A stretch of DNA of 7,597 nt from Gemmatimonadaceae bacterium (GTDB lineage Bacteria; Gemmatimonadota; Gemmatimonadetes; Gemmatimonadales; Gemmatimonadaceae), in the NCBI GenBank assembly GCA_014379705.1, contig JACMLI010000371.1, positions 1-7,597 on the forward strand, in the 5' to 3' direction. Made by a program: the position numbers and the translations under genes. This document shows positions 5,962 to 7,597 of the stretch, piece after piece (position 1 is the first letter of the stretch; every line of letters starts with the position of its first letter). The notes under the pieces are model-generated. The model saw nothing but the letters and a program-made list of their open reading frames with translations, was not told the origin of the DNA and ran no database searches.

Positions 5962-6034
5962 TGGAGCTGAGGGGAATCGAACCCCTGACCTCTGCAGTGC
6001 GATTGCAGCGCTCTCCCAACTGAGCTACAGCCCC
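5962..6034 (-). tRNA. tRNA-Ala(CGC)
   Basis: A full 73-base cloverleaf on the minus strand: acceptor GGGGCTG with CAGCTCC and discriminator A, D stem GCTC/GAGC with loop AGTTGGGA, anticodon stem CTGCA/TGCAG around ATCGCAC with anticodon CGC, and T stem AGGGG/CCCCT around TTCGATT. The identity is alanine, reading GCG. CCA is not encoded. Divergent from the photolyase gene. Confidence 0.96.
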
Positions 6035-6057
6035 GAAGACTGGAGAACGCCTCGCTT

Positions 6058-6086
6058 GGTATACGACGGTCGCGCTCCGATCGTAA
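6058..6086 (-). promoter_or_regulatory. Possible promoter of tRNA-Ala
   Basis: On the minus strand TTACGA (6086-6081) and TATACC (6063-6058) are spaced by 17 bases. The -10 box matches four of six consensus positions and the -35 box three. The expected transcription start is about 17 bases before the tRNA, a normal leader length. Confidence 0.35.
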
Positions 6087-6232
6087 CAACCCCGACCGAG
6101 CAGACCCGGACCGGACTGTCGCGAAAGGTATTCCGGCCGCCCCGAAAGTCAACATTCGGGCAAGTAACCAATGGAACAGCAATCACTTGCAAACTGTTAA
6201 CCACCACAACCCACGAAAGGTTCCCGAGCCGC

Positions 6233-7597
6233 ATGCAGCCCCTGGAAAGCCAGTACGTCCGAGATCAGGTCTCCCGACGAGGGGTGCGACTCAACGAGAA
6301 ACGGACCAATCCGGAGGGCCGATACGTCCTCTACTGGATGCAGAGCACCCATCGGCTCCATGAGAACTGGGCCCTTCGCTTTGCCATTCTCCAGGCGGAC
6401 CGCCTCAACAAGCCGCTCCTGATCCACCAGGGGCTGGACCCAACCTACGAACACGCCAACGACCGGATTCACTCCTTCATCCTGCACAACGCTCGCGAGC
6501 TCACCGCTCGTGCCGCAGAACTCGGCCTGACTTATCGGTTCGTGCTCCGGCACCGACGCGACGACGACCGAAGGGTAGTCGACCAGCTCGCGGCCGATGC
6601 GGCCATGGTGGTAACGGATCTGTACCCGACCGCCGGCATCGCGGAGCGCTCACGACGATTCGCGGAGCGAGCGCCCTGCCGCATCGTTGCCGTTGAGTCG
6701 TTCGCCATCATCCCGTCGGGCATCTTCGAAAAGGAGGAGTACGCCGCACGAACGATCCGGCCGAAGCTCCTCCCCCTCCTGCCACACGCGCTTCAGGAAG
6801 TCGAAGATCGCCCGCAGCGTGTTCCCTTCCCCGACGCGTGGCTCGCCGGCCTTGCCGGCACGCCCCTGGACCTGGCCCGCTGCGACATTGGCAGCGAGGT
6901 CGCCCGATGCGAGATCGATCATGCGGTCCGACCGGTGGACATGGTCAGCGGGTACACCGCCGCCCGTTCGCGACTCAATGCGTTTTGCGCCGACGCACTG
7001 GCCACTTACGGAAAGCGCCGTGCGGACCCGAACGACGAGGTGGGTTCGAGCCGCCTCTCACCGTACCTGCACTTCGGCCAGATCCCCGCGGCCGAAGTGG
7101 CGCGCGCCGCGTTGGCGAGCGGCCATGGGGCGCAGGCCGACGCGTTCATCGGTGAACTGGTGGTGTGGCGGGAGCTCGCGCTCAACTTCTGCCTGCGGAA
7201 TCCGCGTTATGCCACGCTCGACGCCCTGCCCGCCTGGGTGCACAAGACGATGGGCGAACATGCGGCCGATCCGCGGGACGCGACCTATTCGCTCGCTGAA
7301 TTCGAGGGCGCGGCCACGCACGAGCCCCTGTGGAACGCGGCCCAGCGCGAGATCGTCGCCAGTGGCCTGATGCACAACGTCGTGCGGATGCTGTGGGGGA
7401 AGCACGTGATCCAGTGGGCGCCCACGTATGGCGACGCGCTCCGCTGGCTCGTACACCTGAACAACAAGTACGGGCTGGACGGGCGGGACCCGTGCAGCTT
7501 TGCTGGCATCCAGTGGTGTTTCGGGAAGTTCGATCGCCCGTTCTACACGCGCCCCGTGCTGGGAGTCATTCGCACGATGTCGCTCAAGCGAGCGCGG
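6233..7597 (+). CDS. Class II CPD photolyase (3' end beyond right edge)
   Basis: Deoxyribodipyrimidine photolyase: uses FADH- and blue/UV-A light to split cyclobutane pyrimidine dimers in DNA. The frame is open from ATG at 6233 to the right edge, 455 codons without a stop; class II enzymes are about 450-480 residues, so only a few C-terminal residues should be missing. Class II marks, compared with the Methanosarcina mazei enzyme as I recall it: YVLYWMQ...ENWALRF (31-50) in the N-terminal alpha/beta domain, EYAARTIRPKLLPLLP (169-184), RLSPYLHFGQI (274-284), THEPLWNAAQ (362-371), MHNVVRMLWGK (380-390) and NKYGLDGRDP (411-420) in the FAD domain. Tryptophans W367, W388 and W395, in the region used for electron transfer to FAD, are kept. 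GKFDRPF (431-437) has F where relatives have H or Y, and F where they have W. GAAAGG lies 12 bases before the start, a loose ribosome binding site. Divergent from tRNA-Ala; probably its own transcription unit. Confidence 0.94.
   Translation, partial: MQPLESQYVRDQVSRRGVRLNEKRTNPEGRYVLYWMQSTHRLHENWALRFAILQADRLNKPLLIHQGLDPTYEHANDRIHSFILHNARELTARAAELGLTYRFVLRHRRDDDRRVVDQLAADAAMVVTDLYPTAGIAERSRRFAERAPCRIVAVESFAIIPSGIFEKEEYAARTIRPKLLPLLPHALQEVEDRPQRVPFPDAWLAGLAGTPLDLARCDIGSEVARCEIDHAVRPVDMVSGYTAARSRLNAFCADALATYGKRRADPNDEVGSSRLSPYLHFGQIPAAEVARAALASGHGAQADAFIGELVVWRELALNFCLRNPRYATLDALPAWVHKTMGEHAADPRDATYSLAEFEGAATHEPLWNAAQREIVASGLMHNVVRMLWGKHVIQWAPTYGDALRWLVHLNNKYGLDGRDPCSFAGIQWCFGKFDRPFYTRPVLGVIRTMSLKRAR

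Noticed and set aside
6160..6190. Inverted repeat GCAAGT with ACTTGC, 19 bases apart, upstream of the photolyase
   Set aside because: Only six pairs with no extension, placed where no promoter can be defined; it could easily be chance.
6650..7456. Several minus-strand and plus-strand frames inside the photolyase gene
   Set aside because: All overlap the continuous class II photolyase frame and give arginine-, serine- or proline-rich translations without motifs.

Overview
The window is GC-rich DNA with no mobile-element genes and no CRISPR array. It holds five protein genes (two cut by the window edges), two tRNA genes, and several short repeats and hairpins in the gaps. The gene mix is compatible with Gemmatimonadota or another soil or aquatic high-GC phylum: an aspartate-semialdehyde dehydrogenase of the enterobacterial type, a membrane PAS-GGDEF-EAL protein, an unrecognised lipoprotein, a class II photolyase, and tRNAs reading the G-ending codons CAG and GCG. 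This lineage guess is inference; no marker here fixes the taxon.

Layout, left to right. (1) Positions 1-405, minus strand: the first 135 codons of a protein with an HExxH metallopeptidase signature, running off the left edge. (2) Positions 406-519: a divergent gap with ribosome binding sites for both neighbours. (3) Positions 520-1653, plus strand: asd, the second enzyme of the aspartate family pathway. (4) Positions 1639-1674: a 16-bp perfect tandem duplication fused to a 14-bp palindrome, which contains the stop codons of asd and of the convergent gene. (5) Positions 1666-4047, minus strand: a 793-residue cyclic-di-GMP protein with a six-helix membrane domain, PAS, GGDEF with inhibitory site, and EAL, all with intact key motifs. 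(6) Positions 4048-4390: an upstream inverted repeat, a G-rich tract, a decayed tRNA-like copy, a terminator, and tRNA-Gln(CTG) on the minus strand. (7) Positions 4505-5797, plus strand: a lipoprotein of no recognised family. (8) Positions 5798-6232: a hairpin, then tRNA-Ala(CGC) on the minus strand with a possible promoter. (9) Positions 6233-7597, plus strand: class II CPD photolyase, almost complete, open at the right edge.

The genes are arranged mostly as divergent or convergent single units, so there is no sign of an operon or a joint pathway. Asd feeds lysine/diaminopimelate, threonine and methionine synthesis. The GGDEF-EAL protein sets cyclic-di-GMP. The photolyase repairs UV damage. 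No new defence or mobile system is visible. The parts most worth a second look are the duplicated tRNA-Gln tail with its decayed acceptor-paired copy, and the tandem repeat that writes the ends of two convergent proteins.
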